Shown: in pieces, positions 6,883 through 13,736 of the stretch
How positions within the stretch are numbered: position 1 is the first letter of the stretch
Layout of the letters: the number at the start of each line of letters is the position of its first letter
From: Candidatus Bathyarchaeota archaeon
Lineage (GTDB): Archaea; Thermoproteota; Bathyarchaeia; TCS64
Reading direction: 5' to 3'
Assembly (NCBI GenBank): GCA_937877765.1
Contig: CALGBN010000248.1
Coordinates: 1-14,287 of the forward strand
DNA: 14,287 nt
The notes under the pieces: model-generated
The model's input: only the letters and a program-made list of their open reading frames with translations
Told to the model about the DNA's origin: nothing
The model's database searches: none
Translations under genes and position numbers: made by a program

Positions 6883-7851
6883 TTATTCTGAATCTATTTT
6901 TATTCGTTCAGCGATCTCCAGTATCCTGTATGTCATCCATGGGGATGCTACTTTTTTCTGTCCAAAACTCCAATCATTCCAAGCCTTGTATACTGATTCA
7001 GGTATGAACCCGCCTTCTTCCAGTTGTTTATCTCTTATTATGATCCACATTTCCCAGAACTCGTCATATTCCCGCGCATACGGATAATGGCTTAGAACAT
7101 CAACTACATGTAGAACATCAAACCAGACATTAGGATACTTTAGTTTCTTGAATGTGCTTCCTATGCCGAACATACGGATTTTCTTTCCGTCTCGGTTCTC
7201 CCAGTGGAGTATATGCGAGTCTATTCCGTTTTGGACTGCATCTGTATCCTTGTATTCGCTGAGGCTTAGTGCTTTCAACGTAATGAGATTCGCGTATGGA
7301 CAGTAGTCATCCTTTTTTCCCGGTCCACGAAACTTGGGTTTTTCTCCTCTGCACCGCCATCCATTGTTCTCTGATAACCAGACCAGCATTCTAGTCGCTT
7401 CTCTAGTAACTTCGTTGTCTACTCCGAATCTTTGAAGCGCGTATATGAGAATGGGTGTATCGCAGAGAAGCCACATTCGTTCTCCTGTACCTTTTCCTCC
7501 CCAGCGTTCAGGGAGCTCTAAATTACTCAGGAATAATCCGTCTTCTGAGCGATTCTCGAGAATAAGATTTGATAACGCTTTGATCCACTCATCCCGGGTA
7601 TCCAGTCCGAGATCAGCTAGTAACTCTATCTTGTGTATCGGGTGCCCCGCGTCATTATGTCTCTTCAGCGGTGGGTCAGGCCATGTGACACAGTCATCGA
7701 TCAATGACTGAATTCTCGGATCATTTCGTAAGGCATCATATTCTGTTGTTGATTCTTTTCCTCTTAGTTTGTTGAGATTGTATCTAATCCATGGCTCTGT
7801 GCATTGTTCAAGGTATGGTACTGGGTCATAGTTGAGAGGTAAATCAGCCAT
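6883..7851 (-). CDS. Probable alpha/alpha-toroid protein (prenyltransferase/squalene-oxidase-like fold), function unknown
   Basis: A 322-residue soluble protein rich in Trp. Spaced helical repeats are visible: ERMWLLCDTPILIYALQRFG, EVTREATRMLVWLSENNGWRC, ANLITLKALSLSE, and NVWFDVLHVVDVLSHYP. Segments such as NRSEDGLF, ENNGWRC and EEGGFIPES look like the loops ending Trp-rich helical repeats in six-barrel alpha/alpha toroids. The N-terminal PWIRYNLNKLRGK resembles archaeal and bacterial hypothetical proteins of this fold. No DXDD cyclase motif or clear prenyltransferase metal site is visible, so no reaction is assigned. Start ATG 7851 has a TATA-like box 26 nt upstream. Read in the same direction, the DCD gene follows after 38 bp, so the two could be co-regulated. 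Confidence 0.7.
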   Translation of the reverse strand: MADLPLNYDPVPYLEQCTEPWIRYNLNKLRGKESTTEYDALRNDPRIQSLIDDCVTWPDPPLKRHNDAGHPIHKIELLADLGLDTRDEWIKALSNLILENRSEDGLFLSNLELPERWGGKGTGERMWLLCDTPILIYALQRFGVDNEVTREATRMLVWLSENNGWRCRGEKPKFRGPGKKDDYCPYANLITLKALSLSEYKDTDAVQNGIDSHILHWENRDGKKIRMFGIGSTFKKLKYPNVWFDVLHVVDVLSHYPYAREYDEFWEMWIIIRDKQLEEGGFIPESVYKAWNDWSFGQKKVASPWMTYRILEIAERIKIDSE

Positions 7852-7870
7852 AGAATCTGATCGTTGTCTG

Positions 7871-7880
7871 CATGTAAAAA
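7871..7880 (-). promoter_or_regulatory. TATA-like box of the toroid gene
   Basis: Minus-strand TTTTTACATG, with TTTTTAC centred 26 nt from ATG 7851. A weak match to consensus, supported by spacing. Confidence 0.35.
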
Positions 7881-7917
7881 CGAAACGATGGAGAAAAGGG
7901 GTGGGAGATGAGTGAAA

Positions 7918-9969
7918 CTAGTCGGTGCGTCTATAGTATCCGGGTCTCGGCATGTAGATTGTGCCGTCCTTCATCAAGACGCTGATTAGTCTTGCTCCCT
8001 CGCTTCTGTTGATGCCGTAGTCTGTTCCTAGTGCCTCGTATAGGTCTGTTTCCTTGACTGAGCCGCTGACGCGCTCCATCTCACCTATTACCTGTAGCAC
8101 CTTCTGCAGCTGGTTCTGTAGGCTACGTGGTTTACCCGTATACAGGATGTCGATGTCTATCTGTCCTGTGGTTACGTCTATTCCTACTTGCTCTAAGCTC
8201 TTCTGCATCAGGTTCAGTACGCCTTCCGCGTCCTCGATAGTAATCTCTTCTCTAAGATGTGCTCGGGCTCTCGCCTCTGCGAGTCTTACGAGGCTCTCTA
8301 GCTGCCTCGCCGTGATTGATACTGCTGAGGCTTCTCCGCCTTCAACGCTGGCGTTTCTCATCTGAACATAGAAGCTCTGGAATCTTTCGATTACTTCGTC
8401 TGTGAGTCTTGGTTTGATGCGTTTTGCGTAGCTGATGTATTTCCTCATCAACTGGATATCCATTGGTCCCAGTGAACTAGTAAGGTCTCTATGTAATCCT
8501 AGTATGTGTCCAGCGATCTCGCCGTCAACAGTACTATCCGGTGTATCCCTCAAGATGAAAATAATGTCAAACCTGCTTAGCAGGGTTACTGGAAGAGTAA
8601 TGTTCTGGGCGATGGTCTGATACGGGTTATATCGACCCAGAGTTGGGTTCGCCGCAGCGAGAATACTGCATCGTGAGTTCAGAGTTGCTACAATACCTCC
8701 CTTAGCGATAGGAACAATCTGTTGCTCCATAGCAGGGTGTATAGCGCCACGGTCCTCTTCACGCATCTTGTCCATCTCGTCAATACAACAGACACCCTTG
8801 TCCGCGAGAACCAGTGCTCCTGCTTCTAGTACAAAGTTTCCTGTACCGCCTTCCTTGACTACCGCTGCGGTGAGTCCTGCAGCTGTGCTTCCCCTGCCCG
8901 TGGTCATCAAGCCTCTTGGGGCAACTTTTGCCGCGAAGTTAAGCATCTGGCTTTTTGCCGTTCCAGGGTCTCCTACGAGGAGTACGTTAATGTCTCCCCT
9001 GATCTTGACGTCTTCAAGGTCTTTTCCCACGCCGCCCAGTAGCAGATAGAGTACTGCTTCCTTGATGTAGTCATTCCCATAGATGCTTGGAGCAATGCTG
9101 TTGAGGAGTTTCTGGTGAACAAATGGGTCTTTTGCTATCTCAAGTATCTCAGCCTCATCCTCTACTGATAACTCAAGAAGCTCTGATTCTCGTCCGCTAA
9201 CCTCACAAAAACTTGCATCAATCTGCAGATCAAAGGTTCTAAGCTCTCCACCGCGCCCATATCGGGGTAAAATTCTGATGAATCCCGTTAAGGTGATTCT
9301 GTCACCCGGACGGGCTACGTCTACTAGGTCATCTTTTAATTCAACGATAATTGATCGTGGAAGTTGTCCCGGTGGTAGGTCTTCCGGTCTTTCTTGAATT
9401 GTGACTAGTTGTTGATCTAGGAAAACCGATTCTTTTGGTACCAGCTCAAAGTTTTTTCTGTTATCACAGGCGAGGCATTTTTGAGGCTTTTGTAGAGTCT
9501 GTCCACTTTGTTCAACATGGTTTAGTTCTCCACAGACTGGGCACATGAAAGTAGCTCGGGTAACCAGTGGTGTAATTGATGATGCCCTTACAATTATGCC
9601 GTGGATCATGACTAGTCGCCCGATGTGGTCTGATCCGAGTTTTCTGAGTTGGATTTCTGCTGGTAAGTTACGGTATCTAATGTTGATGCGTTTTAGACTC
9701 TCGGCATAAATGGGGTCTCGTGTTCTGAGTTTGCTTCTGACTACTGTTGTAAATATTGATGTATTGCCCTCTGGGTCATCCATTATCAGTTGGGCTAAGT
9801 CCATGTCGAAGCTATAGAGGTCCGTAAAGTCTATGATGAAACTTTTTTCGCCTTTTACAGCTAGTTCGCTGATTCGTTGGTCGTATTTAAAGTCCCCATT
9901 GTCATCAGTATAGTCCTCTATGAACTGAGTGAAGGACTGTTCAACAGACTCAAGTCTAGCCACTGTCAC
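7918..9969 (-). CDS. mcm: Replicative DNA helicase MCM
   Basis: This is the hexameric ATP-driven 3'-5' helicase of archaeal replication, complete at 683 residues. Order: N-terminal A domain; zinc site C143-x2-C146 and C165-x2-C168 in the OB-fold; AAA+ core with Walker A GDPGTAKSQ (333-341), Walker B CIDEMD with D397-E398, sensor-1 Asn441 (AAANP), and Arg finger SRFD (R466); then a C-terminal winged helix (about 620-683) ending PGYYRRTD. No intein interrupts the Walker A region. A mild oddity is IHPAMEQQ (410-417) where most MCMs have IHEAxEQQ. Its ATG overlaps the GINS stop, so the two subunits are translationally coupled and probably expressed together as part of the CMG-like helicase. Confidence 0.97.
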   Translation of the reverse strand: MTVARLESVEQSFTQFIEDYTDDNGDFKYDQRISELAVKGEKSFIIDFTDLYSFDMDLAQLIMDDPEGNTSIFTTVVRSKLRTRDPIYAESLKRINIRYRNLPAEIQLRKLGSDHIGRLVMIHGIIVRASSITPLVTRATFMCPVCGELNHVEQSGQTLQKPQKCLACDNRKNFELVPKESVFLDQQLVTIQERPEDLPPGQLPRSIIVELKDDLVDVARPGDRITLTGFIRILPRYGRGGELRTFDLQIDASFCEVSGRESELLELSVEDEAEILEIAKDPFVHQKLLNSIAPSIYGNDYIKEAVLYLLLGGVGKDLEDVKIRGDINVLLVGDPGTAKSQMLNFAAKVAPRGLMTTGRGSTAAGLTAAVVKEGGTGNFVLEAGALVLADKGVCCIDEMDKMREEDRGAIHPAMEQQIVPIAKGGIVATLNSRCSILAAANPTLGRYNPYQTIAQNITLPVTLLSRFDIIFILRDTPDSTVDGEIAGHILGLHRDLTSSLGPMDIQLMRKYISYAKRIKPRLTDEVIERFQSFYVQMRNASVEGGEASAVSITARQLESLVRLAEARARAHLREEITIEDAEGVLNLMQKSLEQVGIDVTTGQIDIDILYTGKPRSLQNQLQKVLQVIGEMERVSGSVKETDLYEALGTDYGINRSEGARLISVLMKDGTIYMPRPGYYRRTD

Positions 9970-10487
9970 TCCTCCACCAGTCTACGCATACTGTCACGCC
10001 AATCCGAGACTATGCGGTGAATCCCATCATATAGGTGACTCTCCTCTGGTTGTAGTAGACGGGTGGGTGAATCTGCCTCAGAAGACGCAAGACGCGCAAT
10101 CCTGTTAATCCTGCTCTCAAGAATATCCCTATACCTCGCCCTTATCCTGTTCAGATTAACTTCCGTGTTCAGGTCCTCGGCAGTCTTGAATGAGATATAC
10201 GCCTTGGGATAGAACTCATCTGGGAGAGGAGTTGGTGGCCCCGCTGGGTTGATTCTCTCCTTGAAGTGAACCTGTGTCCACTCGTTTCCATCTAGAACCT
10301 CATCAACGTATTCAATTAATCCATTACGTGCTAATTCCCTTGCTACCCAGTAGAATGTATTGAACTCCCTGTTTGCATCGATGGCTTCAAGCTTGTATCC
10401 AACTGTTTCTATCTCAGGAATGTTCCTTACTGCTCTGCATCGAACATAATCATTTTCATAATCCAATCTGGGCGACCGGGAACTCAT
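9966..10487 (-). CDS. GINS complex subunit, Gins23-like
   Basis: A 173-residue subunit of the GINS complex that joins MCM and Cdc45/GAN in the replicative helicase. An N-terminal B-domain-like stretch (about 14-63, VRCRAVRNIPEIETVG to ARNGLIEYVDE) precedes an A-domain-like helical part: DEFYPKAYISF (90-100), IRARYRDILESRINRIARLAS (about 115-135), QPEESHLYDGIHRIVSDWR (146-163). B-then-A order is that of Psf2/Psf3-type Gins23, whereas Gins15 is A-then-B. Identification rests on this pattern plus the position upstream of mcm, an arrangement known in other archaea. The stop overlaps the mcm start in ATGA. TATA-like CTATAAG lies 27 nt before the ATG, implying a leaderless mRNA. Confidence 0.78.
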   Translation of the reverse strand: MSSRSPRLDYENDYVRCRAVRNIPEIETVGYKLEAIDANREFNTFYWVARELARNGLIEYVDEVLDGNEWTQVHFKERINPAGPPTPLPDEFYPKAYISFKTAEDLNTEVNLNRIRARYRDILESRINRIARLASSEADSPTRLLQPEESHLYDGIHRIVSDWRDSMRRLVEE

Positions 10488-10510
10488 GGACGATTTTACA
10501 TAGTGACAAT

Positions 10511-10517
10511 CTTATAG
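10511..10517 (-). promoter_or_regulatory. TATA box of the GINS-mcm operon
   Basis: Minus-strand CTATAAG is centred 27 nt upstream of ATG 10487, inside the 93-bp divergent promoter region shared with ogg2. No Shine-Dalgarno is seen, so a leaderless start is likely. Confidence 0.6.
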
Positions 10518-10550
10518 AACTATTCTCTACGAAGATGAGAACGATTCAAG

Positions 10551-10557
10551 CTTAAAT
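10551..10557 (+). promoter_or_regulatory. TATA box of the Ogg2-type glycosylase gene
   Basis: CTTAAAT is centred 27 nt before ATG 10581, the same spacing as on the opposite strand. The two boxes are about 40 bp apart, back to back. Confidence 0.55.
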
Positions 10558-10580
10558 GAAGCCATTTCTCATTCAATGTA

Positions 10581-11252
10581 ATGCAATCAACTTTCCACAA
10601 CAGAGATGGTATCAAGGAACTCACAGACAAAATAAGAAAACTCCAAACAGACCCAAGGATCAGAAAAATGGTTGAAGACCGTATGAACGATTTCAGAGCG
10701 GTCCATGAGATGGATACCTACAAGTGGTATGAAGAAATGGTCTACTGTTTGCTGACCGCATTTGCTAGTGCAGTTATGGGTCAGAAATGTGTTGATGCTC
10801 TCTGCTGTGATAACACACTACTGGAAGGCAGCGAGGAGGACATTAGATCGTGTCTCGTTGATACAGGACACAGGTTCCCAAACAAGAGAGCCGAGTATAT
10901 CCACAATACACAGCATCTTGCCTCCACAATAAAGGAGACAATCCAAGGTTTCAACAACAGCAAGGAAGCACGAGAATGGCTCGTGGAAAACATCAAAGGA
11001 TTTGGCTGGAAAGAATCAAGTCACTACCTAAGAAACATCGGCTACTTCGACCTAGCTATCATAGATAGACACATCATCAATAACCTAGTAGAACACAAGA
11101 TAATCGATCTAGACCCAAAAAAAGGACTCACAAAGAAACGATACTTAGCTGTAGAAAAAATACTAGACATAGTAGCTGATGAGCTTGACATGCACCCCGG
11201 AGAACTTGACCTATACATGTGGTACCGAAAAACCGGTAAAGTTCTGAAATAA
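10581..11252 (+). CDS. ogg: 8-oxoguanine DNA glycosylase/AP lyase, archaeal Ogg2 type
   Basis: It excises 8-oxoguanine from DNA and cleaves the abasic site by beta-elimination. At 223 residues it is slightly longer than typical Ogg2 (about 210). The helix-hairpin-helix is ENIKGFGWKESSHYLRNIG (136-154), containing the Schiff-base Lys144; the catalytic Asp162 lies in LAIIDRHI. The C-terminal WYRKTGKVLK ends in the terminal Lys that contacts the oxidised base in characterised Ogg2 enzymes. Start ATG 10581 fits the TATA spacing. The gene is divergent from GINS-mcm, a small replication and repair neighbourhood, with mtnA following after 36 bp. Confidence 0.93.
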   Translation: MQSTFHNRDGIKELTDKIRKLQTDPRIRKMVEDRMNDFRAVHEMDTYKWYEEMVYCLLTAFASAVMGQKCVDALCCDNTLLEGSEEDIRSCLVDTGHRFPNKRAEYIHNTQHLASTIKETIQGFNNSKEAREWLVENIKGFGWKESSHYLRNIGYFDLAIIDRHIINNLVEHKIIDLDPKKGLTKKRYLAVEKILDIVADELDMHPGELDLYMWYRKTGKVLK

Positions 11253-11258
11253 ACACAC

Positions 11259-11266
11259 ATTTAGGC
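11259..11266 (+). promoter_or_regulatory. TATA-like box of mtnA
   Basis: CATTTAGG is centred 27 nt before ATG 11289, in the 36-bp gap after ogg2. A weak consensus match, supported by the recurring spacing. Confidence 0.35.
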
Positions 11267-11288
11267 GACACATCCCCAAATATCCAGT

Positions 11289-12404
11289 ATGAAGGTCAAG
11301 ATCAACGGCGAAACAGAGAATGTACTAGCTCTCTGGCGAGAAGGCCACATCGTCAAAATGGTAGACCAGCGAAAACTACCCCACAGCTTTGAAATAATAA
11401 CACTAGAAAACCACAGAGAAACCGCCAAAGCGATAAAAACAATGGTAACACGAGGCGCAGGAGCCATCGGAAACGCAGCTGCTTTTGGAATGGCTCAAGC
11501 AGCACTAGAAGCCGAAAACAAACCACTAGATGAGTTTATAGAATACATCAACAATGCATCGGAAACCATAAGAAAAACACGTCCCACTGCCGCCAACTTG
11601 TTCAAAGCCGTTGATAAATGCCTTGAAGCGGGTGGATGGGGTAACGTCTCTGTACGTGTAGATGGTATCGTGAAAAGGGCTGATGAGATTTTAAAACAGG
11701 ATATGAAAGCCTCTAAGGAGATCGCTATAGCTGGAAACAAGTTAATCGAGGATGGGTTCAAGATTCTAACACACTGTAACGCTGGAGCACTTGCCTATGT
11801 TGATCACGGAACTGCGCTTGCTCCTATACGAGAAGCTGTGAAAGAAGGAAAAGATGTCTTTGTGTGGGTTGATGAGACCAGACCAAGATGCCAGGGTGCA
11901 AGGATTACTGCTTGGGAACTGGAGCAAGAGGGTATTCCTTATGCTTTGATAGCCGATAACGCTGCTGGGCATTATATGCAGAAAGGAGAAGTCGATATGG
12001 TGATTGTTGGCGCGGATAGAATAGCTGTCAACGGTGACACAGCAAACAAGATCGGTACATACGAGAAAGCAGTAGTGGCTATGGAGAACAAGATACCTTT
12101 CTGGGTAGCCGCTCCGGGAATGACGTTTGACCTAGACATAACTTCAGGTGCAGAGATAGAGATTGAGGAACGAGAACCTGAAGAGGTTAGCATGATGTGG
12201 GGACAGGGGGAAGATGGTAAACCCACAAGAATCAGAATCGCAGCTGAGGGAACTAAGGTCCGAAATCCGGCCTTTGATGTAACTCCATACAAGTATCTAG
12301 ATGGTTTCATTACTGAATACGGTTTGATTCAACGACCCTTCAATGAAGGAATAAGATGGGTGTTCGGACAACCCGGTTTACTCCCCTGGTTCAAATATCG
12401 TTGA
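11289..12404 (+). CDS. mtnA: S-methyl-5-thioribose-1-phosphate isomerase (aIF2B-like fold)
   Basis: It isomerises methylthioribose 1-phosphate to methylthioribulose 1-phosphate in methionine salvage. 371 residues. The signatures favour MtnA over ribose-1,5-bisphosphate isomerase or eIF2B: RGAGAIGNAAAFG (55-67), RPTAANLF (98-105), ILTHCNAGALA with catalytic Cys163, WVDETRPRCQGARITAWEL, VGADRIAVNGD with catalytic Asp243, a PGMTFDL to IEIEER stretch, and NPAFDVTPYKYLDGFITEYG near the end. RGAGAIG has Gly where most MtnA have Pro. The extra C-terminal tail after GLIQRP, about 20 residues, is unusual and ends in WFKYR. No other salvage gene is adjacent. The stop is 2 bp from the convergent CBS gene. 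Confidence 0.88.
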   Translation: MKVKINGETENVLALWREGHIVKMVDQRKLPHSFEIITLENHRETAKAIKTMVTRGAGAIGNAAAFGMAQAALEAENKPLDEFIEYINNASETIRKTRPTAANLFKAVDKCLEAGGWGNVSVRVDGIVKRADEILKQDMKASKEIAIAGNKLIEDGFKILTHCNAGALAYVDHGTALAPIREAVKEGKDVFVWVDETRPRCQGARITAWELEQEGIPYALIADNAAGHYMQKGEVDMVIVGADRIAVNGDTANKIGTYEKAVVAMENKIPFWVAAPGMTFDLDITSGAEIEIEEREPEEVSMMWGQGEDGKPTRIRIAAEGTKVRNPAFDVTPYKYLDGFITEYGLIQRPFNEGIRWVFGQPGLLPWFKYR

Positions 12405-12406
12405 TT

Positions 12407-12826
12407 TTAATTCTCAACAACTGCTTCTAGTGGAGGCTCATACACATAAAGCCCAAGTAGTATAGGTCCATTAGATAGGTTTCCGAAAATAGGAATCTTG
12501 TTTATTCTCTCAGCTTCCATGATCTCACATACCTCTGTGAGGGTGGTATTGTATCTTACCCATATCAATGGCTCTGAAAATATTTCTCCAACAAGAACTG
12601 TGTGTGGGTCAAGTTTCTCATCAAAAACCCTCCTTTGAATGTCACCTGGTGTAATGATTCCAATTGGTTCATCCCCATCAGTCACAATCAAGGCATCGAG
12701 GTTAAAATACGACATAAGACTCTTTGCGGATGCAACCGATCTATTTTTCTGCACCTTCACAATGTCTTTTACCGCGATATTCTTAACCTCTACTGTCACT
12801 AAGCCCACCAAATCTAGAAAATGCAT
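12407..12826 (-). CDS. Two-CBS-domain protein (putative nucleotide-sensing regulator)
   Basis: A 139-residue protein made of a CBS pair: CBS1 about 19-72 (VKDIVKV, ALIVTDGDEPIGIITPGDI) and CBS2 about 79-130 (VGEIFSEPLIWVRYNTTLTEVCEIMEAERINKIPIF). Such stand-alone pairs usually bind adenine nucleotides and regulate a partner, but the partner cannot be named here. ATG 12826 gives the full frame and has CTTAAC centred about 27 nt upstream. GTG 12799 (starting TVEVKN) with GGTGGG just before it is an alternative that would remove nine residues. It is convergent with mtnA (2-bp spacer) and divergent from tRNA-Tyr. Confidence 0.85.
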   Translation of the reverse strand: MHFLDLVGLVTVEVKNIAVKDIVKVQKNRSVASAKSLMSYFNLDALIVTDGDEPIGIITPGDIQRRVFDEKLDPHTVLVGEIFSEPLIWVRYNTTLTEVCEIMEAERINKIPIFGNLSNGPILLGLYVYEPPLEAVVEN

Positions 12827-12920
12827 CTTTAATGTTATCCTTTGCGGAGCGTTAAGAAGGACTAAAAATATAGAGTTATCATATAGGTGATTATTTGGCT
12901 AAGTTCGGCTAACCAAATCG

Positions 12921-12930
12921 CTTAAATTAA
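12921..12930 (+). promoter_or_regulatory. TATA box of the tRNA-Tyr gene
   Basis: CTTAAATTAA, preceded by an A/C-rich BRE-like stretch, lies 28-37 nt upstream of the mature tRNA 5' end. It predicts a transcript start a few bases before the tRNA. Confidence 0.6.
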
Positions 12931-12957
12931 TGTATGATATGAGGATGTGTTGTCCCG

Positions 12958-13074
12958 CCCGCCCTAGCTCAATGGCAGAGCATCCGGCTGTAGTCATCGC
13001 CCTGCGGGGCAGTGGCAATCAGGCCATGAGCAGACACCGGAGGGTTGCAGGTTCAACTCCTGCGGGCGGGACCA
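12958..13074 (+). tRNA. tRNA-Tyr (GTA) with a 42-nt intron at 37/38 and encoded CCA
   Basis: The cloverleaf can be drawn fully. Acceptor CCCGCCC (12958-12964) pairs with GGGCGGG (13064-13070). D-stem GCTC/GAGC (12967-12970, 12978-12981). Anticodon stem TCCGG/CCGGA (12983-12987, 13037-13041). T-stem GCAGG/CCTGC with loop TTCAACT. Discriminator A at 13071, then CCA. The spliced anticodon loop is CTGTAGA, giving anticodon GTA at 12990-12992. The C1-G72 first pair and A73 are the archaeal/eukaryotic tRNA-Tyr identity elements, supporting the assignment. Exons are 12958-12993 and 13036-13071. Confidence 0.93.
12994..13035 (+). other. Intron of tRNA-Tyr with bulge-helix-bulge splice motif
   Basis: A 42-nt intron between positions 37 and 38. 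The central 4-bp helix pairs CTGT (12988-12991) with GCAG (13030-13033), including one G-U. The 3' bulge is ACA (13034-13036), cut after C. On the 5' side A36-G37 form the bulge before the helix TCAT/ATGA (12994-12997 with 13026-13029), leaving two bulged bases or three if that first pair opens. An inner hairpin GCCC/GGGC (12999-13002, 13007-13010) fills the intron. It is close to the canonical substrate of the archaeal splicing endonuclease. Confidence 0.85.
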
Positions 13075-13085
13075 TTCTCAAAATG

Positions 13086-13724
13086 TCATCGGGTTTTATG
13101 GTGGAACATCAGTATCTTCTTTGAGTTGTCCCTTGGTGGTCTGAAGATAGTGAATAGGTCAAGTCTATTTTGTTCTTTGAGTCGGTCATATATTTGGACC
13201 CAAGCACAGTCTTCTTCATAGTTACCGACCTCGCACTTTCCATTTACTTGTCCGCCACAAGGACCATTAAGAAGCCCTTTGGAGCATCTGGTTATGGGAC
13301 ATATGCCTCCTGTCTCATCTAGTATGCATTCTCCACATGCCTTGCATCTGTCATGGAATATGCCTAGACGTTCTGTTTCGCCAATAAATAGCGTGTCGCT
13401 AGCTGGAAGAACCACCTTATTAGCATAGTCTCCGATTGTCTGAACGCCTACACCACAAGACATTACAAGTATTGCGTCAGCTTCCTCGATCTCCTTCTTG
13501 TACTGGCGAAGGTCTCTCTTGTTTATCCTTATGTCACATGGATCTTCTACGACCTTAGTGCCTATTACCCTGTCTCCAAGTCTTTCCGCCATTTCTTGTA
13601 CTTGCTCTTCTCCTCCAGTCATACACGAGGTTGAGCATGTTCCACATCCTACTATGAAGAGTTTGGGGAAGGGTTTGATCATCTCGTCGATTTCTTCCAT
13701 TGGTTTCTTTTTTGTTATTATCAT
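13086..13724 (-). CDS. metV: MetV: methylenetetrahydrofolate reductase C-terminal (zinc/Fe-S, cysteine-rich) subunit
   Basis: A partner of MetF in the MetVF-type methylenetetrahydrofolate reductase best known from acetogenic bacteria. 212 residues with 13 cysteines before residue 175: C27, C30, C34, C63, C90, then CKACGEC (127-133), C142, C147, C156, C164 and C173. The motifs GCGTCSTSC, VMSCGVGVQT, and ITRCSKGLLNGPCGG with a later NGKCEVG match the MTHFR-C (Pfam PF12225) family. The cysteines point to Fe-S clusters or zinc, probably passing electrons to the flavin in MetF. It starts 10 bp after metF, with GAGGTGAT overlapping the metF stop, so the pair is translated together. Its stop lies 11 nt from the end of the convergent tRNA. 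Confidence 0.88.
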   Translation of the reverse strand: MIITKKKPMEEIDEMIKPFPKLFIVGCGTCSTSCMTGGEEQVQEMAERLGDRVIGTKVVEDPCDIRINKRDLRQYKKEIEEADAILVMSCGVGVQTIGDYANKVVLPASDTLFIGETERLGIFHDRCKACGECILDETGGICPITRCSKGLLNGPCGGQVNGKCEVGNYEEDCAWVQIYDRLKEQNRLDLFTIFRPPRDNSKKILMFHHKTR

Positions 13725-13728
13725 TCAT

Positions 13729-13736
13729 ATCACCTC
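13729..13736 (-). promoter_or_regulatory. Ribosome binding site of metV
   Basis: Minus-strand GAGGTGAT overlaps the metF TGA and lies four bases before ATG 13724. A strong Shine-Dalgarno, as expected for an operon-internal gene and in contrast to the leaderless first genes. Confidence 0.65.

Noticed and set aside
8054..9049. Several Ser/Pro-rich plus-strand frames inside mcm
   Set aside because: They are shadows of the mcm coding strand; their composition is low-complexity and they lack any recognisable domain.
12994..13035. Guide RNA or regulatory RNA within the tRNA intron
   Set aside because: Only 42 nt, with a simple hairpin and no paired C/D boxes; the BHB splice structure accounts for it.
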